64,000 nucleotides of DNA from Streptomyces albireticuli (lineage in GTDB: Bacteria; Actinomycetota; Actinomycetes; Streptomycetales; Streptomycetaceae). Shown here in pieces: positions 29,492 through 37,056 of this stretch. The translations under genes and the position numbers were made by a program. The stretch lies in the NCBI RefSeq assembly GCF_021228125.1, contig NZ_JAJQQS010000002.1:434001-498000 (forward strand), in the 5' to 3' direction. The notes under the pieces are model-generated. The model was not told the DNA's origin. It made no database searches and saw only the letters and a program-made list of their open reading frames with translations. The stretch's first letter is position 1. Every line of letters starts with the position of its first letter.

Positions 29492-29701
29492 CGCGCTCCA
29501 TCCTTCCCTCGGATCCCTCGTGCCCCACACGTCATCGCGGGGGCCGCCGGGCTGTGCTCCGCGCCTACCCGCCGGGTGCGAAGGTCACTCCCGGGGCACC
29601 GATTGGCGGAGCACCCCCCTGCTTGCGCTAATGTATGTGTCGCAGCGAGCGCACGCCGCCCGGAACCCCGGTCGACAGTGCATTCGAGGCAACCGCAGCA
29701 A

Positions 29702-29774
29702 TCCCCTGTAGCTCAATTGGCAGAGCAGCCGACTGTTAATCGGCAGGTTACTGGTTCGAGTCCAGTCGGGGGAG
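29702..29774 (+). tRNA. tRNA-Asn (GTT)
   Basis: A 73-nt cloverleaf: acceptor TCCCCTG pairs with CGGGGGA, D-stem GCTC/GAGC, anticodon stem GCCGA/TCGGC with anticodon GTT at 29735-29737, T-stem ACTGG/CCAGT with loop TTCGAGT. CCA is not encoded. A nearly identical copy follows five bases later. Confidence 0.97.
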
Positions 29775-29779
29775 CGCGA

Positions 29780-29852
29780 TCCTCTGTAGCTCAATTGGCA
29801 GAGCAGCCGGCTGTTAACCGGCAGGTTACTGGTTCGAGTCCAGTCGGAGGAG
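29780..29852 (+). tRNA. tRNA-Asn (GTT), second copy
   Basis: It has the same cloverleaf as the first copy, with compensated changes in the acceptor (TCCTCTG/CGGAGGA) and anticodon stem (GCCGG/CCGGC). The anticodon GTT is at 29813-29815. CCA is not encoded. The compensatory changes show both copies are under selection. Confidence 0.97.
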
Positions 29853-29861
29853 CAAACGGAG

Positions 29862-29887
29862 AAGGACCCCGGAAGGGGTCCTTTTTT
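29862..29887 (+). terminator. Intrinsic terminator after the tRNA-Asn pair
   Basis: The stem AAGGACCCC/GGGGTCCTT has loop GGAA and runs into a T6 tract. It is a textbook rho-independent terminator. Confidence 0.93.
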
Positions 29888-30032
29888 CGTACCCGGAGGG
29901 AACCATCCGGTCGTGATCGAAGTCCTCATGGTCAGGTCGGTCACGCAATGCGGACCCTCAGGGGCAGCAGATCGTATGAGCGGCTATGCTGCGGCAGACG
30001 GCGCGCACAGATGTGCGCGACGCGCCGTGAAC

Positions 30033-30109
30033 GGGGCGGTAGCTCAGCCGGTTAGAGCAGCGGACTCATAATCCGTCGGCCGTGGGTTCGAGTCCCACCC
30101 GCCCCACCA
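30033..30109 (+). tRNA. tRNA with CAT anticodon (elongator Met or Ile2)
   Basis: Acceptor GGGGCGG pairs with CCGCCCC, T-stem GTGGG/CCCAC, anticodon loop CTCATAA with CAT at 30067-30069, discriminator A and encoded CCA (30107-30109). The first acceptor pair is a normal G:C and the anticodon stem lacks the three G:C pairs of initiators, so it is not the initiator tRNA. Elongator Met and lysidine-modified Ile2 cannot be separated by eye. Confidence 0.93.
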
Positions 30110-30149
30110 CGCGGCAGCAGTGCAGAAACGATCTGTCCTGCTCTTACGA

Positions 30150-30179
30150 CGCCCTGGCCGGTTCCGACCGGCCGGGGCG
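30150..30179 (+). terminator. GC-rich hairpin after the tRNA(CAT), left boundary repeat
   Basis: The 13-bp stem CGCCCTGGCCGGT/ACCGGCCGGGGCG has loop TCCG. Twenty-two bases of it (30156-30177) recur identically at 36431-36452, on the far side of the lectin/NHL/glycosyltransferase block. Confidence 0.75.
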
Positions 30180-30444
30180 CCGTGCTGTCCGGGGGCTTCC
30201 GTAGCCCGTTCCCCGGTCCGGTGGCCCGTCCCGTGTGCCCCGCTCGCCGCACGAGGCCCGCTCGTGGCGCGGTCGATCTCCGCCGGAACGGCCGGAATGA
30301 TGCGCATCACTTTCGTTGGCATACCTTCGCCCGCTATGCCGCAGTCCTACCGTTGTGCCGGCACCTGAGCACACCGGCACGTTCCGTACATCCCACGCGC
30401 GTGCGCGGATTCCTCGCACGCCTCGCGGAACAGGAAGGACGCAC
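30180..30444. other. Intergenic leader of the lectin gene
   Basis: No gene is seen. There is a GTGCCGG/CCGGCAC inverted repeat near 30353-30386 that might be an operator. Reading frames extend through from upstream but show no protein-like character before the lectin start. Confidence 0.4.
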
Positions 30445-31461
30445 ATGGTCGCACCTTCGACCCCGGGCCGGGCCTGGGCGGAGTGGGTAAAGATCGGCGG
30501 TGACATCGTCGGCCGGCCCTCCGTCACGCTCAACGCCGACAACCGGCTCCAGGTCTTCGCGCAGGGCGTGGACAACGCCCTGTGGTCCGCGTGGCAGACC
30601 CGCGACGGTCTCGCCTGGAGCGCGTTCACCACGTTGGGCGGCGGGACGCTCGACATACCCGCGCCGGTCCGGCGGCGTGACGGCCGGATCCTCGTCGCCG
30701 TCCGCGGCCTGGCGGGCGACGTGTGGTTCCGCGCGCACGGCGTCATCGACGGCGCCTTCGAGGACTGGGACAAGCTCGGCGGTCAGATCGTCGGTGCCCC
30801 GGCGGCGGCCGTCGGGGGCTCGGGACGGGTCGAGCTGTTCGCCCGCGGCCTCGACGACGCCATGTGGCACATCCGGCAGACCGGTGCCGACGGCGGCTGG
30901 TCCGACTGGCGGAGCCTCGGCGGCGCCACCACGACCACCCCGCTGAGCGCCTCGCTCGACGGCTTCGGCAAGCTGCACTACTTCCACAAGGGGCTGGACA
31001 ACGACCTCTACGACCGGGCCAGGAACGCCCACGGCGGCGACTGGGGCCCGTACACCAAGATCGTCACCAATATCGGCGGCCCACCGGTCGCGGTCCTCGC
31101 CGCCGACGACCGCCTCGACGTCCACTTCCGCGGCACGGACAACGCGGTGTGGCACATCCCGCAGCGGGAGGACGGCGGCTGGGGCGCGCTGAAGAGCCTC
31201 GGCGGCGAGGTCGTCGGCGATCCGGCACCCGTCGTCGGCCCCGACGGGCGCGTGCACGTCTTCGCGCGCGGTACGGACAACGCGCTCTGGTACGCGGTGC
31301 AGGGCGCCGTGGGCGACCCCGTCTCCTTCAGCGACTTCGCGTCGCTGGGCGGAACCCTGACCTCCGGCCCCGTCGCGATCCTCGACGGCCAGGGCCGGAT
31401 CGAGGTCCTCGCGCGCGGTACGGACAACGCGGTGTGGGTCAGGCACCAGAAGTTCACGTGA
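30445..31461 (+). CDS. Seven-bladed beta-propeller lectin, PLL/DUF346 type
   Basis: This 338-residue protein is made almost wholly of seven repeats of 43-50 residues. The repeats share a core like DGRVxVFARGTDNALWxxxQ followed by GWSDWxSLGG, for example RLQVFAQGVDNALWSAWQ, RVELFARGLDDAMWHIRQ and RVHVFARGTDNALWYAVQ. This is the Photorhabdus-lectin (PLL) propeller pattern; characterised members bind fucose or O-methylated glycans. There is no signal peptide or membrane segment, so it is cytoplasmic or released by another route. ATG 30445 follows AGGAAGGA. It is the first gene of the one-strand block extending to the glycosyltransferase. Ligand binding is inferred. Confidence 0.82.
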   Translation: MVAPSTPGRAWAEWVKIGGDIVGRPSVTLNADNRLQVFAQGVDNALWSAWQTRDGLAWSAFTTLGGGTLDIPAPVRRRDGRILVAVRGLAGDVWFRAHGVIDGAFEDWDKLGGQIVGAPAAAVGGSGRVELFARGLDDAMWHIRQTGADGGWSDWRSLGGATTTTPLSASLDGFGKLHYFHKGLDNDLYDRARNAHGGDWGPYTKIVTNIGGPPVAVLAADDRLDVHFRGTDNAVWHIPQREDGGWGALKSLGGEVVGDPAPVVGPDGRVHVFARGTDNALWYAVQGAVGDPVSFSDFASLGGTLTSGPVAILDGQGRIEVLARGTDNAVWVRHQKFT

Positions 31462-31568
31462 TCACGGGCCGCGAGCGGTGCTCGTGAGGGTGCCGGGCTC
31501 CGGGAGCAAGGCGCACGAGGGTCACGCACGGGCGTGGCTCGTCCTCGGTTCTGCGAACGGAAGGTGCT

Positions 31569-31850
31569 ATGGCCGACGAGACGGACAGGGGAGCCCACCC
31601 ACCGGAGGACTCCGCGCCGGAGGGCCTGGGATCCCAGGAGACCCAGGGGTCCCCGGAGGCCCAAGGGGGCCAGGAGATACAGCCGCAGTCCAGGTTCTTC
31701 TACGGCGGCTGGATCAAACTGCCGGGCATCTACACGCCCCCGCCGCAACCACAGCCCGCGCCCCCGCCGGTGGTCCCGCCCGTGGCCCCGCCGGTGGTCC
31801 CGCCCGTGGGCCCCGGGCCGACGACTCCGGGGCCCACTGATCCGCCGTAG
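31569..31850 (+). CDS. Small proline-rich protein, unknown
   Basis: The 93-residue product has an acidic Glu/Gln/Gly-rich first half, a short central segment with aromatic residues (SRFFYGGWIKLPGIYTPP, about residues 41-58), and a C-terminal tail of PPVVPPVAPP repeats. GGAAGGTG precedes ATG 31569. There is no signal peptide. It lies 107 bases after the lectin and 94 before the DUF6065-like gene on the same strand. The central FFYGGWIKLPG is the only folded-looking part. It may be a linker or adaptor, or a substrate of a neighbour; function unknown. Confidence 0.6.
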   Translation: MADETDRGAHPPEDSAPEGLGSQETQGSPEAQGGQEIQPQSRFFYGGWIKLPGIYTPPPQPQPAPPPVVPPVAPPVVPPVGPGPTTPGPTDPP

Positions 31851-31944
31851 CCCCGCAACGGACGGCCCGGTACCCGGCAGCGGCCGGAGACCCGTCCGGG
31901 CCGGCGACCGTGCCGGTCCGGACGGCCACTCTGGAGGTGGTCAG

Positions 31945-32778
31945 TTGAGCTCCGCGGAGCACCGCGAACCGGAACCCGCCATGGTGGCCTACCGGCTGCC
32001 GGACACTCCGGACATGCCCCTCGTCGTGGCGTCGGACCGGCGGGACTGGCTGGACCGCCCGACCCTCCGGCACGCCTACGGGTGCCTTCCCCTGCGCATC
32101 GCCAACCAGAACGGCTGGTGGATCCTCAACGACAGCACGTTCACGGTGCGCTGGAACGGCGGCGACACGAGGGAGGACCTGAGCGTCCGTTACCGCGGGG
32201 AGCACGTCTCCGGATCGGCCGTGAGCCATTTCGGGCATGGCATCCTGACCTTTCACGTGCCCTATCTGATCCGGACGTCGCCGGGCTGGAACCTGCTCGT
32301 CCGGGGCCCGGCGAACGCCCCGAAGGACGGGGCGTGCCCGCTGGAGGGGCTTGTGGAGACCGACTGGGCAGTGGCCACGTTCACCATGAACTGGAAGATC
32401 ACCCGGCCCGGCGCCGACATCACCTTCGCGGCGGGCGAACCCGTGCTCACGCTCGTACCCCAGCGGCGCGGCGACCTGGAGCGCGTACGCCCCCGGCGCG
32501 CACCGCTCGCCCGCATGCCGGACGCCGACGACTACCGGGCCTGGCGACAGAGCCGCGGCGACCTCCTGGACGCCGCCGCGCGGGGCGACCCGTCCGCCGC
32601 GTCCGCGTGGCAGCGCCACTACCTGAGAGGCACACATCCGGCCACGACGCGGTCTTTCCCCGAGCATCAGCGCGTCCTCCGGCTGCGTGACGTCACGGAG
32701 GCCGAGGGCGAGGAGGGAGGCGGCGCGGTGGGCCGGCCCGTCGCCGGTGACGTCCGGGGCCCGGACGTCCCGCCGTGA
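31945..32778 (+). CDS. DUF6065-like protein
   Basis: The 277-residue product has a conserved-looking first 180 residues with WLDRPTLRHAYGCLPLRIAN, GWWILND, HFGHGILTFHVPYLIRT, ANAPKDGACPLEGLVETDW and FTMNWKITRPG. These match my recollection of DUF6065 family members, which have no known activity. The pattern of W, H, D and N residues and the beta-rich prediction suggest a compact binding or enzymatic domain. The last 80 residues are charged and helical. TTG 31945 is favoured because GGAGGTGG precedes it by five bases; ATG 31981 is an alternative. It has no signal peptide. Its neighbours (lectin, NHL propeller, glycosyltransferase) suggest carbohydrate-linked biology. Confidence 0.68.
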   Translation: MSSAEHREPEPAMVAYRLPDTPDMPLVVASDRRDWLDRPTLRHAYGCLPLRIANQNGWWILNDSTFTVRWNGGDTREDLSVRYRGEHVSGSAVSHFGHGILTFHVPYLIRTSPGWNLLVRGPANAPKDGACPLEGLVETDWAVATFTMNWKITRPGADITFAAGEPVLTLVPQRRGDLERVRPRRAPLARMPDADDYRAWRQSRGDLLDAAARGDPSAASAWQRHYLRGTHPATTRSFPEHQRVLRLRDVTEAEGEEGGGAVGRPVAGDVRGPDVPP

Positions 32779-33083
32779 CGGGTCCGTCTGACGGGTCCCG
32801 GCCATAGGGCGCCGCTCCGGCGCGGGGGCCGAGGTGAGAGATGGGGCCGGGGTCGCGTCGTGCGGCGCGCAGGAGGACGGCGGAATGCCCGTGCGGTGTG
32901 CGAGTGGCATGTGCCGTCGTCTGATGCGGTGTCCGACAGGCCACCCAGGTGGCAGGGAATGGTTCCCGCCCGCGTACGCCCCCTTGTGCGGTGGGCCGGT
33001 CCCGGGCAGCCTTGTCCGGCACCGCAAAGGCCATATCATCACTCTTTTCATTAATAGATGTGAATTGAGTGGATGATGCAGAT
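32779..33083. other. Intergenic region with AT-rich promoter-like island
   Basis: No gene is seen. At 33022-33090 base composition drops sharply, with CTTTTCATTAATAGATG and ATGATGCAGATATGC. TAATAG at 33052-33057 could be a -10 element, but no convincing -35 is present. This is the best candidate promoter for the NHL/glycosyltransferase half of the block. Confidence 0.45.
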
Positions 33084-33110
33084 ATGCCCGATAGTGGAAG
33101 GACGGTTGCT

Positions 33111-33218
33111 GTGACCGATCTCGAAGCCACGCGTCGTGGCGCATACGGAAGGCGGGCGGGGGAGCCGAAGGGCTCGTACGCCGCCGGGAACGGGCGGGGA
33201 GGGTCCGGCGATGAGTGA
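33111..33218 (+). CDS. Possible small ORF overlapping the NHL gene start
   Basis: GTG 33111 follows TGGAAGGACG with sensible spacing and encodes 35 residues, VTDLEATRRGAYGRRAGEP and then a Gly/Asn/Ser-rich end. ATG 33084 in the same frame would add nine residues. The stop (33216-33218) overlaps the start of the NHL gene, an arrangement typical of translational coupling. Composition does not prove coding. A charged leader with a glycine-rich tail could be a small modified peptide or just a leader ORF. Confidence 0.35.
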   Translation: MTDLEATRRGAYGRRAGEPKGSYAAGNGRGGSGDE

Positions 33219-35058
33219 GCCCACCGTCGTCCCGATCGACACGGTCGCGGGAACCGTGGCCACGGGCCCCTCCGGCGAGGGCGTACCGGCCACCCAAGCC
33301 CCCCTCAACCAGCCCCGCGGTGTCGCGGTGGACGCCGCCGGCAACGTCTACATCGCCGAGTACGACGGCAACCGGGTGCGAAGGGTGGACGGGCAGACGC
33401 TGAGGATCACCACGGTCGCGGGCGGTGGCGCGTCCTTAGGCGACGGCGGGCAGGCCGTCGCCGCGCTCCTCCAGAAGCCCTGCGGTGTCGCGGTGGATCC
33501 CGCCGGCGACACCCTCTACATCGCCGACACCTACCAGCACCGGGTGCGGAAGGTGGACCTGCGGACCGGTGTGATCAGCACGGTGGCGGGCACCGGGTCC
33601 GGGGGCTTGTCGGGTGACGGTCAGGCCCTCGGCGTCACCCTCCACTACCCCACCGGTGTCGCGGTGGACCCCGCCGGGAACGTCTACGTCGCCGACCGCA
33701 ACAACCAGCAGGTGCGGAAGCTGGACGTACAGGCGCGGACGCTCACCAAGGTGGCGGGCACGGGGGCCGTGGGCACCTCCGGTGAGGACGTCCTGGCCGC
33801 CACCGCCGCGCTCAGCGGTCCCTCCGGTGTCGCGGTGGATTCCGCGGGCAACCTCTACATCGCCGAGGACGGCAACAACCGGGTGCGGGTGGTGAACGCG
33901 GCGGGCCGCATCACCACCGTGGCGAGCGGCCTCAACTACCCCACCGGTGTCGCGGTGGACTCCGTCGGCAACCTCTACATCGCCGACCGCAACCACCACC
34001 GGGTGCGGAAGGTGGACGCGCAGGGCGCCGTCACGGTGGTGGCGGGTACCGGTACGGGCACCTTCTCCGGTGACGGCGGACCGGCCGTCGCCGCCGATCT
34101 CAACCAGCCCCGCGGTGTCGCGGTGGACCTCGACGGCAACCTGTACATCGCCGACACCGGCAACCAGCGGGTGCGGAAGGTGACGGGAATCACCGCCACG
34201 GCACGCTTCTCGGTGGCGCCCGGGGGACCGCCGGACGTGACGCTGACGCGTGCCGGTGAGACCGGCTACCCGGGTGTGCGCCTGCGCGCCGAGACGGCCG
34301 GCACGGTCCCGCCGCAGACCGTGCGGGTGGGTCTTCCCGCGGGCGCGGGCCTCCAGTTCATCGCCGAGAGCGGGGGCCGCTTCCAGCTGACCGTCCAGGA
34401 CAGCGCGGGGAACCCTCCGAGGTCCTACGACGGGACGTTGTCGCCGGACGGGCAGAGGCTCATGTTCATGGGCGTCGACACGGGGCTGTCGGGGCGGGGT
34501 TCGACGTCCTCGATGTGGGTCGCGGTGCGGGCCTCCGGCAGTGCCCCGCTGGGAGACACGAGCCTGGTCTTCTTCGTGGGCCTCCGGCACTCGGCGTCCA
34601 CGCCCATCCACGTGGTGGACCGCGTCAGGTTCTCGGTGACGCCCGGCGGCCCGCCGGACGTGACGCTGACGCGCGCCGACGAGATCGGCTACCCGGGCGT
34701 GCGCCTGCGCGCCGACGAGGACGGCACCGTCGGACCGCAGACCATCCGCGTGGCCCTTCCCGAGGGAAGGGGTCTCCAGTTCGTCGCCGAGCGCGGCGGC
34801 CGGTTCCAGCTGACCGTCCAGAACGCCGTGGGGAACCCTCCGGTGACCTATGACGGGACCTTGGCGCAGGACGGGCGGACGCTCGTCTTCGAAGGCGTCG
34901 ATCCGGCGCTGTCGGGGCGGGGTTCGACGTCCTCGGTGTGGGTCGCGGTGCGAGCCCCCGACAGCGCCCCGCCCGGAGAGACCAACCTGCCCTTCTCGGT
35001 GGGCGGCCTGCCTTCGGAATCCACCCGCGTCCGCGTCGTGGACCCGAAGGCCAGGTGA
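33211..35058 (+). CDS. NHL-repeat beta-propeller with two tandem C-terminal beta domains
   Basis: The 615-residue product starts with six NHL repeats (about residues 28-325). Each has the form PxGVAVDxxGNLYIADxxNxRVRKVD followed by TVAGTG, enough for a closed six-bladed propeller. Two copies of a domain of about 135 residues follow (about 330-470 and 472-612). They share FSVxPGGPPDVTLTR, YPGVRLRA, GGRFQLTVQ, YDGTL and LSGRGSTSS, and look like a recent internal duplication. There is no signal peptide. ATG 33211 follows GGGGAGGG. NHL propellers bind proteins, RNA or sugars, or form lyases; no catalytic residues can be assigned. It may act as a scaffold with the lectin. Confidence 0.78.
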   Translation: MSEPTVVPIDTVAGTVATGPSGEGVPATQAPLNQPRGVAVDAAGNVYIAEYDGNRVRRVDGQTLRITTVAGGGASLGDGGQAVAALLQKPCGVAVDPAGDTLYIADTYQHRVRKVDLRTGVISTVAGTGSGGLSGDGQALGVTLHYPTGVAVDPAGNVYVADRNNQQVRKLDVQARTLTKVAGTGAVGTSGEDVLAATAALSGPSGVAVDSAGNLYIAEDGNNRVRVVNAAGRITTVASGLNYPTGVAVDSVGNLYIADRNHHRVRKVDAQGAVTVVAGTGTGTFSGDGGPAVAADLNQPRGVAVDLDGNLYIADTGNQRVRKVTGITATARFSVAPGGPPDVTLTRAGETGYPGVRLRAETAGTVPPQTVRVGLPAGAGLQFIAESGGRFQLTVQDSAGNPPRSYDGTLSPDGQRLMFMGVDTGLSGRGSTSSMWVAVRASGSAPLGDTSLVFFVGLRHSASTPIHVVDRVRFSVTPGGPPDVTLTRADEIGYPGVRLRADEDGTVGPQTIRVALPEGRGLQFVAERGGRFQLTVQNAVGNPPVTYDGTLAQDGRTLVFEGVDPALSGRGSTSSVWVAVRAPDSAPPGETNLPFSVGGLPSESTRVRVVDPKAR

Positions 35059-35212
35059 CCACGTCGTCCCGGCGGAAGGCCGTCACGGGACGCGTCCCGC
35101 CCGCGGGTTCCGGGGCCGCGGCTCCGGAACCCGCGGGCGGCACCGCCGAAGGCGTCCGCCACCCCGTCACCGCCCGTTCCCACGCCGCCCCGGCCCGGAG
35201 GGAGTACGTACG

Positions 35213-36361
35213 TTGGACATGGAGGCACCCCCCGGTTCGCCCAGGCCCCCTCTGATCGTTCCCGCCACGTCACGGGGCCTGTCCGTCGTGGCCCGGGTGT
35301 ACGGATACCCACCGAGCCACAACGCGGGCTCCGAATGGATGCTCCATTCGATGCTCCGTCCTTTGAGCGAGCGCGGTCACCGGGTGACGGTCTGGCTTTC
35401 CCATCCGGGAGACATCGAGAAGAGTTACGACATCGACGGAGTGTGCGTCGTCCCGTACCAGGAAGGCGCCGAATTCGCCGCCGCGGCTCAGAAGGCCGAC
35501 GTACTCCTGTCCCACTTCGAGAACGTCCCCCTCGTGGCGGGCCTCGCCAGAGCCCGCCGGATTCCCGTGGCGGTGATCTGCCACGACAATTTCGCCACGT
35601 CCTTCCACGACGCGGCGGGAGCCGATCTCGTGGTCTACAACAGCGAGTGGATCCGGCGGGACGGCGAGATCTTCTACGCGCAGTACCCCCGTGAATTCCT
35701 GCCCAGGAACACGATCGTCGTCCGCCCTCCCGTGATGGCGGAGGAATACCGCACCGAACCGGGCGACCGGGCGACCCTGGTGAACCTGAACGCCGACAAG
35801 GGCGGCGACCTTTTCTGGCAGGTCGCGGCGTGGACGCCGGAATGGCGGTTCCTGGGTGTCCGCGGCGCCTACGGGCAGCAGATCATGCCTCCGCCCAGGC
35901 TGCCCAACTGCGAAGTCGTCGACGGCGTCCCGGGAAAGGAGATGCGCGACCACGTCTACGCCCGGTCGCGCGTCATGCTCATGCCCAGCCTGTACGAGTC
36001 CTGGGGCCGGGTCGCGGTCGAGGCGTTCGCGTCCGGCATCCCGGTGATCGCCCACCCCACCCCCGGACTCGTCGAGTCCATGGGCGAGGCCGGGATCTTC
36101 GCCTATCGCGACGACCTCAACGCGTGGACCCACGCCCTGATGTCCTTACGGGACCCGAGAAACTGGGAGCGGGCCTCCCGCCGGGCCAAGGCCCGGTCCG
36201 ACGAGCTCAGCGCGACCCCCGATCTGGACCTCTGGTGCGACGCCGTCGAATCCCTGTGCGGCGCGAGGCGGCGGAAGGGCTTCCGCCCGGGGGGCCAGCC
36301 GAAATTCAACGGGAACGGCGGCGGTCCGAGCGCCGCCGGGCAAGGGCTCAGCGCGTTGTGA
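35213..36361 (+). CDS. GT4-family glycosyltransferase
   Basis: This 382-residue GT-B enzyme has an N-terminal acceptor domain beginning VVARVYGYPPSHNAGSEWML and a C-terminal nucleotide-sugar domain. The domain linker includes TLVNLNADKGGDLFWQVA. The retaining GT4 signature MPSLYESWGRVAVEAFASGI (about residues 258-277) contains the E-x7-E pair. TTG 35213 lies eight bases after GGAGGGAG; ATG 35219 is the alternative. The last 30 residues are basic and glycine-rich. Third codon positions are somewhat less GC-biased than in flanking core genes, consistent with transfer. It is last in the lectin/DUF6065/NHL block and could glycosylate one of those products. Confidence 0.82.
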   Translation: MDMEAPPGSPRPPLIVPATSRGLSVVARVYGYPPSHNAGSEWMLHSMLRPLSERGHRVTVWLSHPGDIEKSYDIDGVCVVPYQEGAEFAAAAQKADVLLSHFENVPLVAGLARARRIPVAVICHDNFATSFHDAAGADLVVYNSEWIRRDGEIFYAQYPREFLPRNTIVVRPPVMAEEYRTEPGDRATLVNLNADKGGDLFWQVAAWTPEWRFLGVRGAYGQQIMPPPRLPNCEVVDGVPGKEMRDHVYARSRVMLMPSLYESWGRVAVEAFASGIPVIAHPTPGLVESMGEAGIFAYRDDLNAWTHALMSLRDPRNWERASRRAKARSDELSATPDLDLWCDAVESLCGARRRKGFRPGGQPKFNGNGGGPSAAGQGLSAL

Positions 36362-36426
36362 CGCGACGGCTCGGACGAGAGGTCACCCGTTCGGGTCCTC
36401 ATCCCGGACGTGTCGTGCTCGGCAGA

Positions 36427-36452
36427 CCCCGGCCGGTTCCGACCGGCCGGGG
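36427..36452 (+). terminator. GC-rich hairpin after the glycosyltransferase, right boundary repeat
   Basis: The 11-bp stem CCCCGGCCGGT/ACCGGCCGGGG has loop TCCG. It shares 22 identical bases with the hairpin at 30156-30177. The rest of 36362-36666 has an inverted repeat (GTACAGA near 36517 with AGTCTGTAC at 36536-36544) and the SigR-type promoter, but no gene. Confidence 0.75.
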
Positions 36453-36590
36453 GCTCGTGCTTTCGGGGCGGGGGCGGGCGTGGGGGCGGTGGCCGCGCCG
36501 GAAGCCGTGCGGAGTCGTACAGAGACTCGTACGCCAGTCTGTACTGAAACCGGCGGTAGCGGGCAGGTGCCGGTCTTGTAGGAACGTGAA

Positions 36591-36616
36591 GGAATACGTC
36601 CCGGTGGCGGTCTGTT
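36591..36616 (+). promoter_or_regulatory. SigR-type promoter of the thioredoxin gene
   Basis: GGAAT at 36591-36595 is followed after exactly 18 bases by GTT at 36614-36616, the known Streptomyces SigR consensus. It is 50 bases upstream of the thioredoxin start. Thiol-oxidative stress control of thioredoxin by SigR is established in S. coelicolor; its use here is inferred. Confidence 0.7.
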
Positions 36617-36666
36617 GCCGCTGCTGGGTCACTCGACGCCACGAGACCGGAAGCAGGTAGCGGCAC

Positions 36667-37056
36667 ATGAGCAGCAGCACGGTGGAGCTCACCAAGGACA
36701 ACTTCGACGAGATCGTCTCCGGCGGCGAATTCGTGCTCATCGACTTCTGGGCCTCCTGGTGCGGCCCGTGCCGGCAGTTCGCGCCGGTCTACGAGGCCGC
36801 CGCCGAGCGCCACGGCGACCTGGTCTTCGCCAAGGTCGACACCGAGGCCCAGCCCGAGCTGGCGTCCTCCTTCGAGATCCGGTCCATCCCGACGCTGATG
36901 ATCGTGCGGGACAACATCGCGGTCTTCGCCCAGCCCGGCGCCCTCCCCGAGGCCGCCCTGGAGGACGTCATCCGGCAGGCCCGCGCCCTCGACATGGACG
37001 AGGTGCGCGCCTCCGTGGCCCAGCAGCAGGCGAAGGCGCAGCCCGCCGGTGAGTGA
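36667..37056 (+). CDS. Thioredoxin
   Basis: The 129-residue protein has the thioredoxin fold with the redox motif WASWCGPCRQF (about residues 28-38), the cis-proline in SIPTLMIV, and DTEAQPELASSF. A C-terminal extension (MDEVRASVAQQQAKAQPAGE) resembles the SigR-dependent thioredoxin TrxC of S. coelicolor. It reduces protein disulfides using thioredoxin reductase. GGAAGCAGG precedes ATG 36667. The phosphatase-like gene overlaps its end by eight bases, so the two are co-transcribed from the SigR-type promoter. Confidence 0.93.
   Translation: MSSSTVELTKDNFDEIVSGGEFVLIDFWASWCGPCRQFAPVYEAAAERHGDLVFAKVDTEAQPELASSFEIRSIPTLMIVRDNIAVFAQPGALPEAALEDVIRQARALDMDEVRASVAQQQAKAQPAGE

Noticed and set aside
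30082..30109. tRNA(CAT) 3' end as an integrative-element attachment site
   Set aside because: No duplicate of the tRNA 3' sequence and no integrase gene were found downstream in the window; only the terminator hairpin is repeated.
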